Shown: one piece after another, positions 37,446 through 47,388 of the stretch | Layout: each line of letters starts with the position of its first letter | How positions within the stretch are numbered: the first letter of the stretch is position 1 | Assembly (NCBI RefSeq): GCF_005885675.1 | Contig: NZ_VANR01000003.1 | Location: 1 to 64,000, forward strand | DNA from: Polaribacter aestuariivivens | GTDB lineage: Bacteria; Bacteroidota; Bacteroidia; Flavobacteriales; Flavobacteriaceae | Direction: 5' to 3' | Length of the DNA: 64,000 bases | Made by a program: the position numbers and the translations under genes | Notes under the pieces: generated by a model | The model's input: only the letters and a program-made list of their open reading frames with translations | Database searches by the model: none | What the model was told of the DNA's origin: nothing

Positions 37446-38660
37446 ATGATTAATGTTGATAAAATAAGAAAAGATTTCCCAATTCTTAAAAGAACTGTTC
37501 ACGGAAAACCTTTGGTGTATTTTGATAATGCTGCAACTTCGCAAACTCCTCAAATAGTAATTGATGCTATTGTAAATTATTACAGTAATTATAATTCAAA
37601 TATTCATAGAGGCGTACACACTTTAAGTCAAGAAGCAACTGATAAGTACGAAGAAGCACGAATTAAAATTCAACGTCATTTCAATGCTAAAAATCCTTAT
37701 GAAATTATTTTAACTTCAGGTACAACACATAGTATAAATATGGTTGCCTCTGGTTTTGCTTCAATTTTAAAAAAAGGTGATGAGATTATTGTTTCTGCGT
37801 TAGAACACCATTCAAACATTGTGCCTTGGCAAATGTTATGTGAAAAAACAGGCGCTGTTTTAAAGGTAATACCAATGTTAAAAAATGGTTCTTTAGATAT
37901 GGAAGCCTATTATAAATTAGTAAATAAAAAAACCAAATTGGTTTTTTGTAATCATGTTTCTAATGCTTTAGGTACTGTAAATCCTATTGAAAAAATTATA
38001 GAAGCTGCTCATAAATTTGATGCAGCAGTGTTAATTGATGGAGCACAAGCAACACCTCATATAAAGCCAGATGTACAAGCTTTAAATGTAGATTTTTATG
38101 TAGCTTCTGCTCATAAACTCTGTGGACCAACTGGAGTTGGTTTGCTATATGGAAAAGAAGAATGGTTACAAAAACTACCTCCATATCAAGGTGGTGGAGA
38201 AATGATTGCTACTGTATCTTTCGAAAAAACTACGTACGCAGGTTTACCTCATAAATTTGAAGCTGGAACTCCAAATATTTGTGGTGGAATCGCTTTTGGA
38301 GCTGCAATAGATTATATGAATGCTGTTGGTTTTGATAATATTGCTTCTTACGAAGATGAACTTTTAAAATACGGAACACAAGAATTATTAAAAATTGAAG
38401 GTTTAAAAATTTACGGAACCACTTCAGAAAAAACAGCGGTTATTTCTTTTAATGTTGGCGAAATTCATCCATACGACATAGGTTCTATTTTAGACAAGCT
38501 AGGTATTGCTGTAAGAACAGGACATCATTGCGCACAACCCATTATGGATTTTTATAAAATTCCTGGAACCGTAAGAGCTTCTTTTTCATTTTATAATACC
38601 AAAGAAGAGATAGATATTTTAATAAATGGAGTTAAAAGAGCTGTTATGATGCTTTCTTAA
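37446..38660 (+). CDS. sufS: Cysteine desulfurase SufS
   Basis: PLP enzyme that removes sulfur from cysteine and supplies it as persulfide to SufBCD. The 404-residue protein has the PLP-binding Lys 224 in SAHKLCGPTG and the active-site Cys 362 in RTGHHCAQP, the group II (SufS/CsdA) form with a short loop. GTTHSIN and IDGAQATPH motifs are also present. It is monocistronic here, with its own promoter and terminator, and lies 25 kb from sufBCD. SufE, its usual partner, is not seen in the window. Confidence 0.96.
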   Translation: MINVDKIRKDFPILKRTVHGKPLVYFDNAATSQTPQIVIDAIVNYYSNYNSNIHRGVHTLSQEATDKYEEARIKIQRHFNAKNPYEIILTSGTTHSINMVASGFASILKKGDEIIVSALEHHSNIVPWQMLCEKTGAVLKVIPMLKNGSLDMEAYYKLVNKKTKLVFCNHVSNALGTVNPIEKIIEAAHKFDAAVLIDGAQATPHIKPDVQALNVDFYVASAHKLCGPTGVGLLYGKEEWLQKLPPYQGGGEMIATVSFEKTTYAGLPHKFEAGTPNICGGIAFGAAIDYMNAVGFDNIASYEDELLKYGTQELLKIEGLKIYGTTSEKTAVISFNVGEIHPYDIGSILDKLGIAVRTGHHCAQPIMDFYKIPGTVRASFSFYNTKEEIDILINGVKRAVMMLS

Positions 38661-38688
38661 AAAACATAATTCTTAAACATACTATTTT

Positions 38689-38720
38689 ACCTCTTGAAAA
38701 CCTCAAGAGGTATTTTTTTT
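38689..38720 (+). terminator. Intrinsic terminator of sufS
   Basis: Stem ACCTCTTGA with TCAAGAGGT and a five-base loop, then a run of eight T. Confidence 0.9.
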
Positions 38721-38891
38721 CAAAAAAAACTTACTATTTAAAAAATAAATGTATATTCGTATCGCTAAAATTTTAAACACTTTTGTATTTATTTGTTATT
38801 TTTTAAACAAATTAACTATGAATTACTTAAGTTTTTAACTTATTTTAACAGTAAACTAACTTATTTTTTAACCCCAAAAATTCAATTTAAA

Positions 38892-39983
38892 ATGATTAAA
38901 AAAGGATTATTAGCGTTACTTTTTGTAACTGCAGTTTTTATTGGTTGTCAAGAAAACTCTACTGACATTCCAAATGAGCAACAAGACCAAACAAGTGTTG
39001 ACATGACAGATTTTTATCTGTTTACTGATGAAGTACAAAACTTATCTAAAGGTGCTGGAAAGAATAAAACCAAAAACTGTTATTCTATGGAGGTCTTAAA
39101 CAGACAACTAAATGAAATACCTGGTTTATACAAAAAAATGTACGACGTTGAACTAAAAACTAGAAAATTTTTAGCAGCTAAAGGTAAACCAACAAAACCA
39201 GGAGGAGGAGGTTCTGATGGTGGTACTGGAGGTGATGATGTAGATGTTGCACCAATAAATGATGGTTTAGGTGTAATTAACATTCCTGTATACGTTCACG
39301 TTGTATATAGTAATGCAAATCAAAACATTAGTAATACGCAAATTGCTTCTCAAATTAGTGTTTTAAATGAAGATTTTAGAAAAGCAAATAACGATTTAAA
39401 TTTACCTTCTGGAACTACGTTTGCAAACGATGCAACAGATGTAGAAATAGAATTTACTTTAGCAAATACTTTTAGATATAGTAACGCAAGAACTTCTTGG
39501 GGAACTAATAATGCTGTAAAAAGTGCATATCCTCCAGTATCTCCAAGTACACACTTAAATATTTGGGTTGCAGAAATTGGTGGTGGAATTTTAGGATATG
39601 CTCAGTTTCCTGGTGGAAATTCAGCAACTGATGGAGTTGTAATTTCTCCTCAATATTTCGGAACAACTGGCTTTGTTTCTGCACCTTTTAATAAAGGTAG
39701 AACTGCAACTCATGAAGTTGGACATTATTTAAATTTACGTCACATTTGGGGTGATGGAAGATGTCGTCAAGATGATTTTGTAGCAGATACACCAAGTTCT
39801 GATGGACCAAATTATGGTTGTCCTTCTTTTCCTACAGTAAACTGTAAAACTCCTGATATGACTATGAATTATATGGATTATACAAACGATGCTTGTATGT
39901 ATATGTTTACAGACGGACAACGTAACAGAATGAGAGCTATTTTAAATCCTGGTGGAGCAAGAGCTGCTTTAGCTGGAAACTAA
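38892..39983 (+). CDS. M43 (pappalysin-like) zinc metalloprotease, lipoprotein
   Basis: A 363-residue exported protease. I chose the ATG at 38892 over the in-frame one at 38793 because it gives a lipoprotein signal (MIKKGLLALLFVTAVFIGC, Cys 19). A pro-region to about residue 95 and a Gly/Asp-rich linker (about 100-118) precede the catalytic domain. The zinc site is HEVGHYLNLRH (274-284), the extended metzincin motif, followed by I-W-G-D; the Met-turn lies in MTMNYMDYTNDACM. M43 proteases cut extracellular proteins. No C-terminal sorting domain is visible, so lipid anchoring is the likely location. Confidence 0.9.
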   Translation: MIKKGLLALLFVTAVFIGCQENSTDIPNEQQDQTSVDMTDFYLFTDEVQNLSKGAGKNKTKNCYSMEVLNRQLNEIPGLYKKMYDVELKTRKFLAAKGKPTKPGGGGSDGGTGGDDVDVAPINDGLGVINIPVYVHVVYSNANQNISNTQIASQISVLNEDFRKANNDLNLPSGTTFANDATDVEIEFTLANTFRYSNARTSWGTNNAVKSAYPPVSPSTHLNIWVAEIGGGILGYAQFPGGNSATDGVVISPQYFGTTGFVSAPFNKGRTATHEVGHYLNLRHIWGDGRCRQDDFVADTPSSDGPNYGCPSFPTVNCKTPDMTMNYMDYTNDACMYMFTDGQRNRMRAILNPGGARAALAGN

Positions 39984-40004
39984 AAAACACCATTTTTTAA
40001 TATT

Positions 40005-40032
40005 AAAGACGTCTTTTTTAGGCGTCTTTTTT
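40005..40032 (+). terminator. Intrinsic terminator of the M43 protease gene
   Basis: Stem AAAGACG (40005-40011) with CGTCTTT (40023-40029) and a T-rich tail. Confidence 0.8.
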
Positions 40033-40054
40033 ATTTTTATAAATATAAATTTTC

Positions 40055-40480
40055 ATGAAAAACAGTTATAAAATTTTAATGTGCTTACTATTAATAGCTA
40101 ATTCTTGTTCTGCACAAAATAATGATATTGATCCTTTGTTTATCGAATACAATGCTCATACCAGAGGTAACTTTTTAAATATAAAATTAGAAAAAGATAT
40201 TTTAACTTTTGAAACACCAAGTGTAAACAAAAAATTAAATTTAGAGAAAGATGAGATTGAAAAAATAAAAGCTGAAATAAGTGTCATAAATCTTTCTAAA
40301 ATCCACTCTTTAAAAGCTCCTACTACAAAAAGATTTTCTGATGGAACAATGATTGCTTTTTTTACAATTAAAACCTCAAATGATGAATTTACATCTTCTG
40401 AATTTGATCATCAAAACCCACCAAAAGAACTTTTAAAGTTATACCATTTATTAGAAAGTTATGTAAATAAAAAAGGTTGA
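40055..40480 (+). CDS. Small lipoprotein of unknown function
   Basis: A 141-residue exported protein with a lipoprotein signal ending A-N-S-C (Cys 18). The rest is a single small domain with alternating strands and helices and no motif I recognise. It has its own terminator and stands alone between the M43 gene and the convergent SGNH gene. Confidence 0.65.
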   Translation: MKNSYKILMCLLLIANSCSAQNNDIDPLFIEYNAHTRGNFLNIKLEKDILTFETPSVNKKLNLEKDEIEKIKAEISVINLSKIHSLKAPTTKRFSDGTMIAFFTIKTSNDEFTSSEFDHQNPPKELLKLYHLLESYVNKKG

Positions 40481-40503
40481 GAAATAAATTCTCAACCTTT
40501 TTT
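40469..40503. terminator. Bidirectional terminator, 12-bp perfect stem
   Basis: AAAGGTTGAGAA (40472-40483) pairs with TTCTCAACCTTT (40489-40500) with a five-base loop and flanking A and T runs. It contains the stop codon of the upstream gene and serves both it and the convergent gene ending at 40525. Confidence 0.92.
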
Positions 40504-40524
40504 CTAATATCTTAAGTAATACTA

Positions 40525-42072
40525 TTATCTTAAAGCAGGAGAGTAGTTTGTTGGAAAATCATCTGCTTTCGCTAAACCATCAGTAGCTACAGTAAAGTTT
40601 GAACCAAACTTAGCATCAATAGCTCCTAAAATTCTATTTGCCATTAAAGCATAACCTCTACCTGTTAAATGGATACCATCTAAACTTACCAAACCACCAG
40701 TAACTAAACTAGTTGTCATTGTATATCTATCAAATCTAATTCCATTTGCAGCTTCTCTTAAAATTGCATTTAAGTCTATTAAAGCAACATTATCATTGGA
40801 ACTTGCTACATCAGTAATTGTGGCATTGTATGCTTCTGTAGCTGCTTGTACACTTGCCAATTCTGTAGATGTTAATACCCATTGATCTGCAAGAGGTACA
40901 CCAACACCATTTACAGTTGCAGGATTGCTTGGATCTGCTAAAGTTCCTATAAATGAAGAACTTGGTAAAACTAATAAATCGTCTGCTGTTGTTTGTCTTA
41001 ATTGAGGTAATGCTGCAAATGCAGGATTTATAGCGCCTAAATCTGTTAAATCTTCATCTACAATTACAACTGCATTTTGACCTGCAGCAAAAGAAATTGT
41101 TCTTTTTGCTACTTCAGCGTCTGCAGCAGCCTGAGTCATTGCTCCTCCTGCAACCAAAGCTCCAAAAGCTTGCTGAATTCCTCCATTATATTGAGCATAA
41201 GCTGCATTTACAGCTGTTGCTGTTGCTGCGTCTAAAGGAACTGGATTAAAAGGTACTGTTGTAAAATATGGTAGTAACGTAATGTCTGGAACTGTAGCAA
41301 TTACTCCTTTTGCTCCTCCAGAGGTCATTGCTGTAACCATTCCTCTAAATACATTGTCAAACACTAAAGGATTTGTAATATCATTACCTCCATAAGTAGA
41401 AGGATCTAAGTTACCTGTTGGGTTTCCTGCAGATGGTGATTGGTCTACACCAGAACCACCTGAAGTTGCAAAACTTAAAACGTCATTACCACCAACTTCA
41501 CTCAAAGTAAAAAAAGTTGGGTTTTGCGCCATTGCATCACCTAAAACTGTTGCTCCTACACTAGAAGCCATTCTACCAAAATATGGGTTTAAAGTAGCAT
41601 AACCAGGAAAAGTTAAATGAAAACTTTTTGCTCCAGGAATTCCAAAATTATTAAAAGAAGTTCCAGAAGCCCTAGCTCCTAAAATTGTTTTTGGCAAAGC
41701 CATTAATCTTGTTGGTCCTACTCCATTAAAGTATAATCTTGGTGGTTGTGCAGCAATACCTCCTACTACAAAACCTCCAATATTATCTGACATTAATGGT
41801 TGGTTAAACTCTCCACCTCCAGCTAATTTAAATTTAGTGGCTAATGTTTTTGGAAAAGAGTTTTCTTGTGCTTTGATAAACAAAGCTCCATCTGTGAAAC
41901 CTCCTGTAAAGGAAGCTCCTACCGCAACGTATTTAGAAAAGTCTAAATTATTTGCATTTACACTTACTTGTGGTTGTACTTCTCCTTCAATTGGATCTAA
42001 TTCATTATTTACATCACAAGATGCAAGACCTATTGATATTAAAAGTAAACCTATATATTTATAATTTTTCAT
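40525..42072 (-). CDS. SGNH/GDSL-like hydrolase lipoprotein
   Basis: A 515-residue lipoprotein (Cys 19 in GLASC). Block I, usually G-D-S, reads YVAVGASFTGGFTDGAL, with Ser kept and Asp replaced by Ala. Block III appears as GGNDVLSFA and block V as DGIHLTGRGYALMANRI, where D and H would complete the triad. A long insertion around residues 270-400 is rich in Ala. It is an esterase/lipase-like fold of unknown substrate. It lies 18 nt downstream of the TonB-dependent receptor gene on the same strand, so an operon for uptake and cleavage of one compound is likely. Confidence 0.8.
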   Translation of the reverse strand: MKNYKYIGLLLISIGLASCDVNNELDPIEGEVQPQVSVNANNLDFSKYVAVGASFTGGFTDGALFIKAQENSFPKTLATKFKLAGGGEFNQPLMSDNIGGFVVGGIAAQPPRLYFNGVGPTRLMALPKTILGARASGTSFNNFGIPGAKSFHLTFPGYATLNPYFGRMASSVGATVLGDAMAQNPTFFTLSEVGGNDVLSFATSGGSGVDQSPSAGNPTGNLDPSTYGGNDITNPLVFDNVFRGMVTAMTSGGAKGVIATVPDITLLPYFTTVPFNPVPLDAATATAVNAAYAQYNGGIQQAFGALVAGGAMTQAAADAEVAKRTISFAAGQNAVVIVDEDLTDLGAINPAFAALPQLRQTTADDLLVLPSSSFIGTLADPSNPATVNGVGVPLADQWVLTSTELASVQAATEAYNATITDVASSNDNVALIDLNAILREAANGIRFDRYTMTTSLVTGGLVSLDGIHLTGRGYALMANRILGAIDAKFGSNFTVATDGLAKADDFPTNYSPALR

Positions 42073-42090
42073 AAAATATCTTATTTTTTA

Positions 42091-44808
42091 TTAGTTATTA
42101 ATTGTCCAAGAAAGGTAGTATTGAGAACCAATAGCGCCTACTCCTGGTGCACTAAAATATTCTTGTCCTGTTAAATTTGCTCCTCCTAATTTAATTACAG
42201 ATTTTAAAGAAGGTATTGTATAATTAATTTGAGCATCTATTACTGTTCTTGCGTCTACTGTAGCGTCTAAGAAAGTTGATTCCCATAAAAATTCATTTTG
42301 CCATCTTGCGTTGATGTTAAACCCAAAGTTTTCAAATAAATTGGTATGACCAAATTGTAATTTTACTTTGTGTTCTGGTGTATTAAAACCAGCTTCAAAA
42401 TCTGGATCTGATGCTTGATCAAAATCAAATTTAGCGTACGTATAATTTACACCTAAATCAAATCCGTTTAAAACCTTTGTGTTTAAACCTATTGAAGCTC
42501 CGTAAGAAGTAATATCTGCAGTTGTGTTTGTATATGTTTGAAATGCTTTGAAATCTCCATTTTGTAATGCTAAAAGAGATAAGCTATTGTCACCTACAGT
42601 TCCATAAAAAGGTACTAATACGTTTTTACCAGAAATAAAATCATTGTAAATGTTGTAGTATCCACTTAAATCAATAGTAATTCTAGATTCTCCTGCAGTA
42701 ACTAAACCTCTATAACCTAATTCAAAAGCCGTAACTTCTTCAGGTTTTACTAAAGGCGAGTTTGATGCTGTTGGAGTACCATTTTGAACAGAAGTTGCAG
42801 AGAAAGAATTCTCGTAAGCCAATCTACCAGATAACGTAGTTGTTGGTCCACCAACAAATGGCTGACCTGCAGTACTTACGTTTAAAGGAGAAGATGTGTA
42901 TCTATCTAAATTGTCTGGAGCAGAACCTACTAAAATCGCTGCACCCGCATCTAAACCAATGTATTGGTCTTGTGTTGTTGGGTTTCTAAATCCTTTTTGA
43001 AAAGACGCTCTGAAGTTATCGTTTTTATTTTCTCCAGCTGCATAAGCCAAAGATACTCTTGGTGAAAAATTACCATCAAAATTTTGTGCTTTGTCATAAC
43101 GAACAGAAGCTGTAAACTTCAAACGATCATCTTCTAAAAACTTCTTTTGCATTTGAGTGTAAACACCATATTCATCATAATCTATAGGACCATCAAAGTC
43201 TGTAAAAATACTTCCGTTAGAGTTCAAAGAATAAAGTCTGTAAGAACCACCTATTTGAAACTCTGCCCAATCTATTAATTCTTGAAAATTATAGTTTACA
43301 TCTGAGTGATATAATTTTGTTTGATCCTGAAATCTAGAACCTGTAACCAAACTTGGGTCTGCAGTAACTTCATCGAAGGCAGCTTGATAAGCTGGTGTTC
43401 CAGGAATTAAACGACCTGTATCAGCTGCTGCTCTTGCTGCTACGTGAGAACCTGTTACTAAATAAGTTCCTGCATATTGTGTAAACCAATCTTGATCAGA
43501 TTTCCATCTTCTATTAATATTAATTGCTGCAAAACGCGAGTCGTAAGAATTACCTGCATCTTCTGTAGTAACATATCCTCTAACAAAAAAGTTTTTACCT
43601 CTTAACTCTAATTTTTGCTGTGCTAAATAAAAGTCTCTAATATTATATCTATTTGCTCCTTGATAAATGGTATTACCAACACCAAACTTAGAATTAAAAA
43701 TTAATTCTAACCTGTCGTCTCCAAAAGGCCTATAATGTAAAGCTGTGTTTAATTTAACACTTTTAGCTTCATAATCTTTCATTAAATCTCTTTCTTCGTA
43801 CCCTGTTCTACTAACTCTACCTACAGCACCGCCTAAATCTACAGCAACCTCGTCACCATAAACATTTAACCCATCATAATCATTTACAGATCTGTCTCCA
43901 ACTGCATATTCTCCATTTCTTGTGTTTCTATAATCTGTAGCAAACCATTCTGTACCTTTTAAATAAGAAAGTGTTGCTTTTGCTGCAAATTTTTCAGAAA
44001 AAGCATACGCCATTCTAATACTTACATCATGAAAGTTGTTGTCTCCTGCTGCATCTTGACTCGTAATACCATACTTGTAAGAAAAACTAATTCCTTGATC
44101 ATTAAATGGACTTCTACTTGTCATAAACATAATACCGTTAAAAGCATTTGCTCCATATAATGCTGAAGATGCTCCTGGTAAAAGTTCTACTGTATTAACG
44201 TCTAATTCAGACATTCCTAATAAGTTACCAATTGCAAAGTTTAGCGCTGGTGATGAGTTGTCCATACCATCAACTAATTGCATAAAACGTGTGTTTGCAA
44301 AAGTTGCAAAACCTCTTGTATTTACAGATTTAAATGTTAAACTGTTTGCATTTACATCTACACCTTTTAAATTTTCTAAACCATCATAAAAAGATGGTGC
44401 TGTTGTATTTTTAATTGCTCTAGCATCCATTCTTTCTACTGTAACTGGAGACTCCATAATACGTTCTGGAGTTCTAGAAGCGGAAACAACTATCTCGTCA
44501 AGAGAAGTTTCATTTTCTGTTAAATTAGCTTCTACTTTTTGATTGTTTTTGGTAATTTCAATTTTTTCGGTTTTGTATCCCAACATTGAAACTTCAATTG
44601 TAAAAGGTGGTGTTTCTGACACTTTTAATACAAACTCTCCATCAAAATCTGTTGTTGTACCCACAGCTTTATTAGAAATTTTAATGTTTGCTCCTGGAAG
44701 TAAATCTCCTGTATTCGCATCTTTAACTGTACCTGTTACAGTGGTTTGAGCCACCATAGCAATGCTACTAAAAGCGATACAAACGAGTAGTAAAATCTTT
44801 TTTATCAT
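42091..44808 (-). CDS. TonB-dependent outer-membrane receptor
   Basis: A 905-residue receptor. I chose the ATG at 44808, which gives a good signal peptide (MIKKILLLVCIAFSSIAMVAQ); the track-length frame from 44838 adds ten residues that spoil it. After the signal come a carboxypeptidase-regulatory-like Ig domain (about 22-100, VTGTVKDANTGDLLPGANI), a TonB-box-like SLDEIVVSASR segment, the plug domain (SPVTVERMDAR to VELLPGASSALYGANAFNG), and a 22-strand-type barrel. There is no SusD gene next to it; the partner is the SGNH-like lipoprotein gene 18 nt downstream. The substrate is unknown. Confidence 0.93.
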   Translation of the reverse strand: MIKKILLLVCIAFSSIAMVAQTTVTGTVKDANTGDLLPGANIKISNKAVGTTTDFDGEFVLKVSETPPFTIEVSMLGYKTEKIEITKNNQKVEANLTENETSLDEIVVSASRTPERIMESPVTVERMDARAIKNTTAPSFYDGLENLKGVDVNANSLTFKSVNTRGFATFANTRFMQLVDGMDNSSPALNFAIGNLLGMSELDVNTVELLPGASSALYGANAFNGIMFMTSRSPFNDQGISFSYKYGITSQDAAGDNNFHDVSIRMAYAFSEKFAAKATLSYLKGTEWFATDYRNTRNGEYAVGDRSVNDYDGLNVYGDEVAVDLGGAVGRVSRTGYEERDLMKDYEAKSVKLNTALHYRPFGDDRLELIFNSKFGVGNTIYQGANRYNIRDFYLAQQKLELRGKNFFVRGYVTTEDAGNSYDSRFAAININRRWKSDQDWFTQYAGTYLVTGSHVAARAAADTGRLIPGTPAYQAAFDEVTADPSLVTGSRFQDQTKLYHSDVNYNFQELIDWAEFQIGGSYRLYSLNSNGSIFTDFDGPIDYDEYGVYTQMQKKFLEDDRLKFTASVRYDKAQNFDGNFSPRVSLAYAAGENKNDNFRASFQKGFRNPTTQDQYIGLDAGAAILVGSAPDNLDRYTSSPLNVSTAGQPFVGGPTTTLSGRLAYENSFSATSVQNGTPTASNSPLVKPEEVTAFELGYRGLVTAGESRITIDLSGYYNIYNDFISGKNVLVPFYGTVGDNSLSLLALQNGDFKAFQTYTNTTADITSYGASIGLNTKVLNGFDLGVNYTYAKFDFDQASDPDFEAGFNTPEHKVKLQFGHTNLFENFGFNINARWQNEFLWESTFLDATVDARTVIDAQINYTIPSLKSVIKLGGANLTGQEYFSAPGVGAIGSQYYLSWTINN

Positions 44809-44970
44809 AATTTGAATTAATTTGTTAACTATATGCAAAATACAATTTTTTTTGAATTATTAATTAATTGGTTAATTATTTTATCATTTTAACAAAAAAA
44901 GCACTCCTATTTATCATAATCTCATATAAATAATCCATTCTTTTCGTTAAAAAATAACCAATTAGTGTTG

Positions 44971-44978
44971 TACATTTG
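44971..44978 (+). promoter_or_regulatory. -7 element TACATTTG of ribF
   Basis: Fits TAnnTTTG and lies 21 nt upstream of the chosen TTG start of ribF, arguing against the longer frame that begins inside this element. Confidence 0.6.
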
Positions 44979-44999
44979 TGCTTAGAAAAGTTATTTTTT

Positions 45000-45932
45000 T
45001 TGAAAACTATTATTAATATATCCAATTTTTTAACGGAAGAAAAAACATTTGTTACCATTGGTACTTTTGATGGAGTTCATTTTGGGCATCAAAAAATATT
45101 AGAAAAATTAGTTTCAGAAGCAAAAACAGCTGGTAAAAAATCTGTTTTACTTACTTTTTTTCCTCATCCAAGAATGGTTTTGCAAAAAGACACATCAATA
45201 GAATTAATTAATACAATTAATGAACGTGAAAAACTGTTAAAAAAAACCGGATTAGATTATTTAATTATCCATCCTTTTAGTAGAGATTTTTCTAGAATGA
45301 CCGCATTGGAATTTGTGAGAGATATTTTAGTGAATCAATTTAATATTTCAAAACTAATTATCGGTTACGACCATCATTTTGGAAAAAATCGTGAGGGTAA
45401 CATCCAACAACTTACAGAATATAGCCACTTATACGATTTTAAAGTAGAAGAAATTCCTGCACAAGATATAAACGATGTTTCTGTAAGTTCTACCAAAATA
45501 AGGCGTGCTTTGGTAAGCGGTAATTTAAAAACTGCTAACAATTATTTAGGATACAATTTTATGCTGAATGGAACTGTTGTAAATGGAAAAAAATTGGGTG
45601 GTAAAATTGGGTATCCAACTGCAAATATAAACATTGAAGAAGATTACAAATTAATACCAAAAACAGGTGTTTACATTGTTAAATCTTTGATTGATAAAAA
45701 TACTGTTTACGGTATGATGAATATCGGAAACAGACCTACTTTAAACGGAAATCATCAAACAATAGAAGTCCATTTTTTTGATTTTAATAAAGATTTGTAT
45801 GGTAAAAAACTCACTATAAAATTAATTTATTTTTTAAGAGATGAACATAAATTCGATTCTGTAAAATCTTTAGTTTATCAACTAAAAAAAGATGAAGAAA
45901 TTGCAAGAAACTACATAAAAAACAATCTTTAA
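45000..45932 (+). CDS. ribF: Bifunctional riboflavin kinase / FAD synthetase RibF
   Basis: Makes FMN from riboflavin and FAD from FMN in the cytosol. The protein has the N-terminal nucleotidyltransferase domain (TIGTFDGVHFGHQ with the H-x-G-H site, then SSTKIRR) and the C-terminal kinase domain (KIGYPTANI, NIGNRPT, EVHFFDF). I chose the TTG at 45000, giving 310 residues beginning M-K-T-I-I-N-I; the longer frame starting at 44976 would begin inside the promoter's -7 element. It is divergent from the TonB receptor gene and followed by serS with a separate promoter. Confidence 0.93.
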   Translation: MKTIINISNFLTEEKTFVTIGTFDGVHFGHQKILEKLVSEAKTAGKKSVLLTFFPHPRMVLQKDTSIELINTINEREKLLKKTGLDYLIIHPFSRDFSRMTALEFVRDILVNQFNISKLIIGYDHHFGKNREGNIQQLTEYSHLYDFKVEEIPAQDINDVSVSSTKIRRALVSGNLKTANNYLGYNFMLNGTVVNGKKLGGKIGYPTANINIEEDYKLIPKTGVYIVKSLIDKNTVYGMMNIGNRPTLNGNHQTIEVHFFDFNKDLYGKKLTIKLIYFLRDEHKFDSVKSLVYQLKKDEEIARNYIKNNL

Positions 45933-45939
45933 TTCTACA

Positions 45940-45970
45940 TTGGTAAATTCTTAAGCTTACTGTATATTTG
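45940..45970 (+). promoter_or_regulatory. Promoter of serS: TTG, 20-nt spacer, TATATTTG
   Basis: A -33 TTG (45940-45942) and a -7 TATATTTG (45963-45970), close to the Bacteroidetes consensus in both sequence and spacing. The serS ATG is 20 nt downstream. Confidence 0.7.
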
Positions 45971-45990
45971 CCACATATATACAGAACAAA

Positions 45991-47265
45991 ATGTTACAAG
46001 TACAATTTATTAGAGAAAACAAGCAAACCGTTTTAGAGGGTTTGGCAAAACGAAATTTTGCAAATGCAGAAAGCATTATAAATCAAGTTTTAACTGCAGA
46101 TGAAAACAGAAGAGCTACACAAGTTACTTTAGACGATGTTTTAGCAGAATCTAATAAATTATCTAAAGAAATTGGTGGCCTTTTTAAGTCTGGAGAAGTG
46201 CAAAAAGCCAACATTTTAAAAGAAAAAACAAGTCAGTTAAAAGAGCAATCTAAAGAATTGTCAGAAACTTTAAACGGTTTTGCTGACGATCTTCAAAAAT
46301 TATTATACCAAATTCCTAATATTCCTCATACTTCTGTAAAAGCAGGAAACTCTGAAGAAGATAATGAAAAAATTTTTAGCGAAGGTACAATTCCTAATTT
46401 AGGTGAAAATGCTTTACCTCACTGGGAATTAGCAAAAAAATATGATATTATTGATTTTGAATTAGGTAACAAAATTACAGGTGCTGGTTTTCCTGTTTAC
46501 AAAGGAAAAGGAGCAAGGTTACAACGTGCATTAATCAACTATTTTTTAGACAAAAATATTGCGGCTGGTTATAAAGAGTATCAAGTTCCACATTTGGTAA
46601 ATGCTGCATCTGCAACTGCAACTGGTCAATTACCAGATAAAGACGGACAAATGTATCATTCAAATGAAGATGATTTGTATTTAATACCAACTGCAGAAGT
46701 GCCTATTACAAATATGTTTCGAGATAATTTAATACAAGAAACAGATTTTCCAATAACAGCAACTGGATATACACCTTGCTTTAGACGTGAAGCTGGTAGT
46801 TATGGTGCTCATGTTCGTGGTTTAAACAGGTTACATCAATTTGACAAAGTAGAAATTGTAAGAATTGAGCACCCAGAAAACTCTTACAACGCTTTAAATG
46901 ATATGGTAGAACATATCAAAAACATTTTAAGAGAATTAAAATTACCTTACAGAATTTTAAGATTATGTGGTGGAGATACAGGTTTTACAGCTGCTTTAAC
47001 ATTTGATTTTGAATTGTTTTCTACAGCGCAAGACAGATGGTTAGAAATTAGTTCAGCTTCAAATTTTGAAACTTTTCAAGCGAACAGGTTAAAACTTCGT
47101 TTTAAAAATAAAGATGGAAAAAGCGAATTAGCACATACCTTAAATGGTAGTTCATTAGCATTACCAAGAGTTTTAGCAGGAATTTTAGAAAATTATCAAA
47201 CTGAAAACGGAATTAAAATACCAGAAGTTTTAGTGCCTTATTGTGGATTTTCTATTATTGACTAA
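45991..47265 (+). CDS. serS: Seryl-tRNA synthetase
   Basis: Charges tRNA-Ser in the cytosol. The 424-residue class II synthetase has the N-terminal tRNA-binding coiled coil (about 30-105, rich in Lys/Glu/Gln heptads), motif 2 in FRREAGSYG and motif 3 in NGSSLALPRVLAGILEN. Length is typical. It is monocistronic; a hairpin with GCAGTCA/TGACTGC arms lies 80 nt downstream. Confidence 0.97.
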   Translation: MLQVQFIRENKQTVLEGLAKRNFANAESIINQVLTADENRRATQVTLDDVLAESNKLSKEIGGLFKSGEVQKANILKEKTSQLKEQSKELSETLNGFADDLQKLLYQIPNIPHTSVKAGNSEEDNEKIFSEGTIPNLGENALPHWELAKKYDIIDFELGNKITGAGFPVYKGKGARLQRALINYFLDKNIAAGYKEYQVPHLVNAASATATGQLPDKDGQMYHSNEDDLYLIPTAEVPITNMFRDNLIQETDFPITATGYTPCFRREAGSYGAHVRGLNRLHQFDKVEIVRIEHPENSYNALNDMVEHIKNILRELKLPYRILRLCGGDTGFTAALTFDFELFSTAQDRWLEISSASNFETFQANRLKLRFKNKDGKSELAHTLNGSSLALPRVLAGILENYQTENGIKIPEVLVPYCGFSIID

Positions 47266-47345
47266 ATTAGTAAGCAGTCGTCAGTTGGCAGGAATCATTC
47301 AGTTTGTTTGCGGTTGAATGCAATCGTAATTTTAAGTATCTGTTT

Positions 47346-47364
47346 GCAGTCAGAAAATGACTGC
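47346..47364. repeat. Small perfect hairpin downstream of serS
   Basis: GCAGTCA (47346-47352) and TGACTGC (47358-47364) with a GAAAA loop and no T run. It sits in a stretch with unusual Cys/Gly-type wording (AGTCGTCAGTTGGCAGG) between serS and the convergent small gene, and may be a degenerate repeat or a weak terminator. Confidence 0.5.
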
Positions 47365-47388
47365 CTCCCGAAGAATAAAAACTGTAGA

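Noticed and set aside
37359..37553. Short minus-strand frame over the sufS start
   Set aside because: It overlaps the sufS promoter and N-terminus and has no recognisable features.
38793..38891. Upstream in-frame extension of the M43 protease
   Set aside because: The extension has no export signal and buries the clear lipoprotein signal beginning at 38892.
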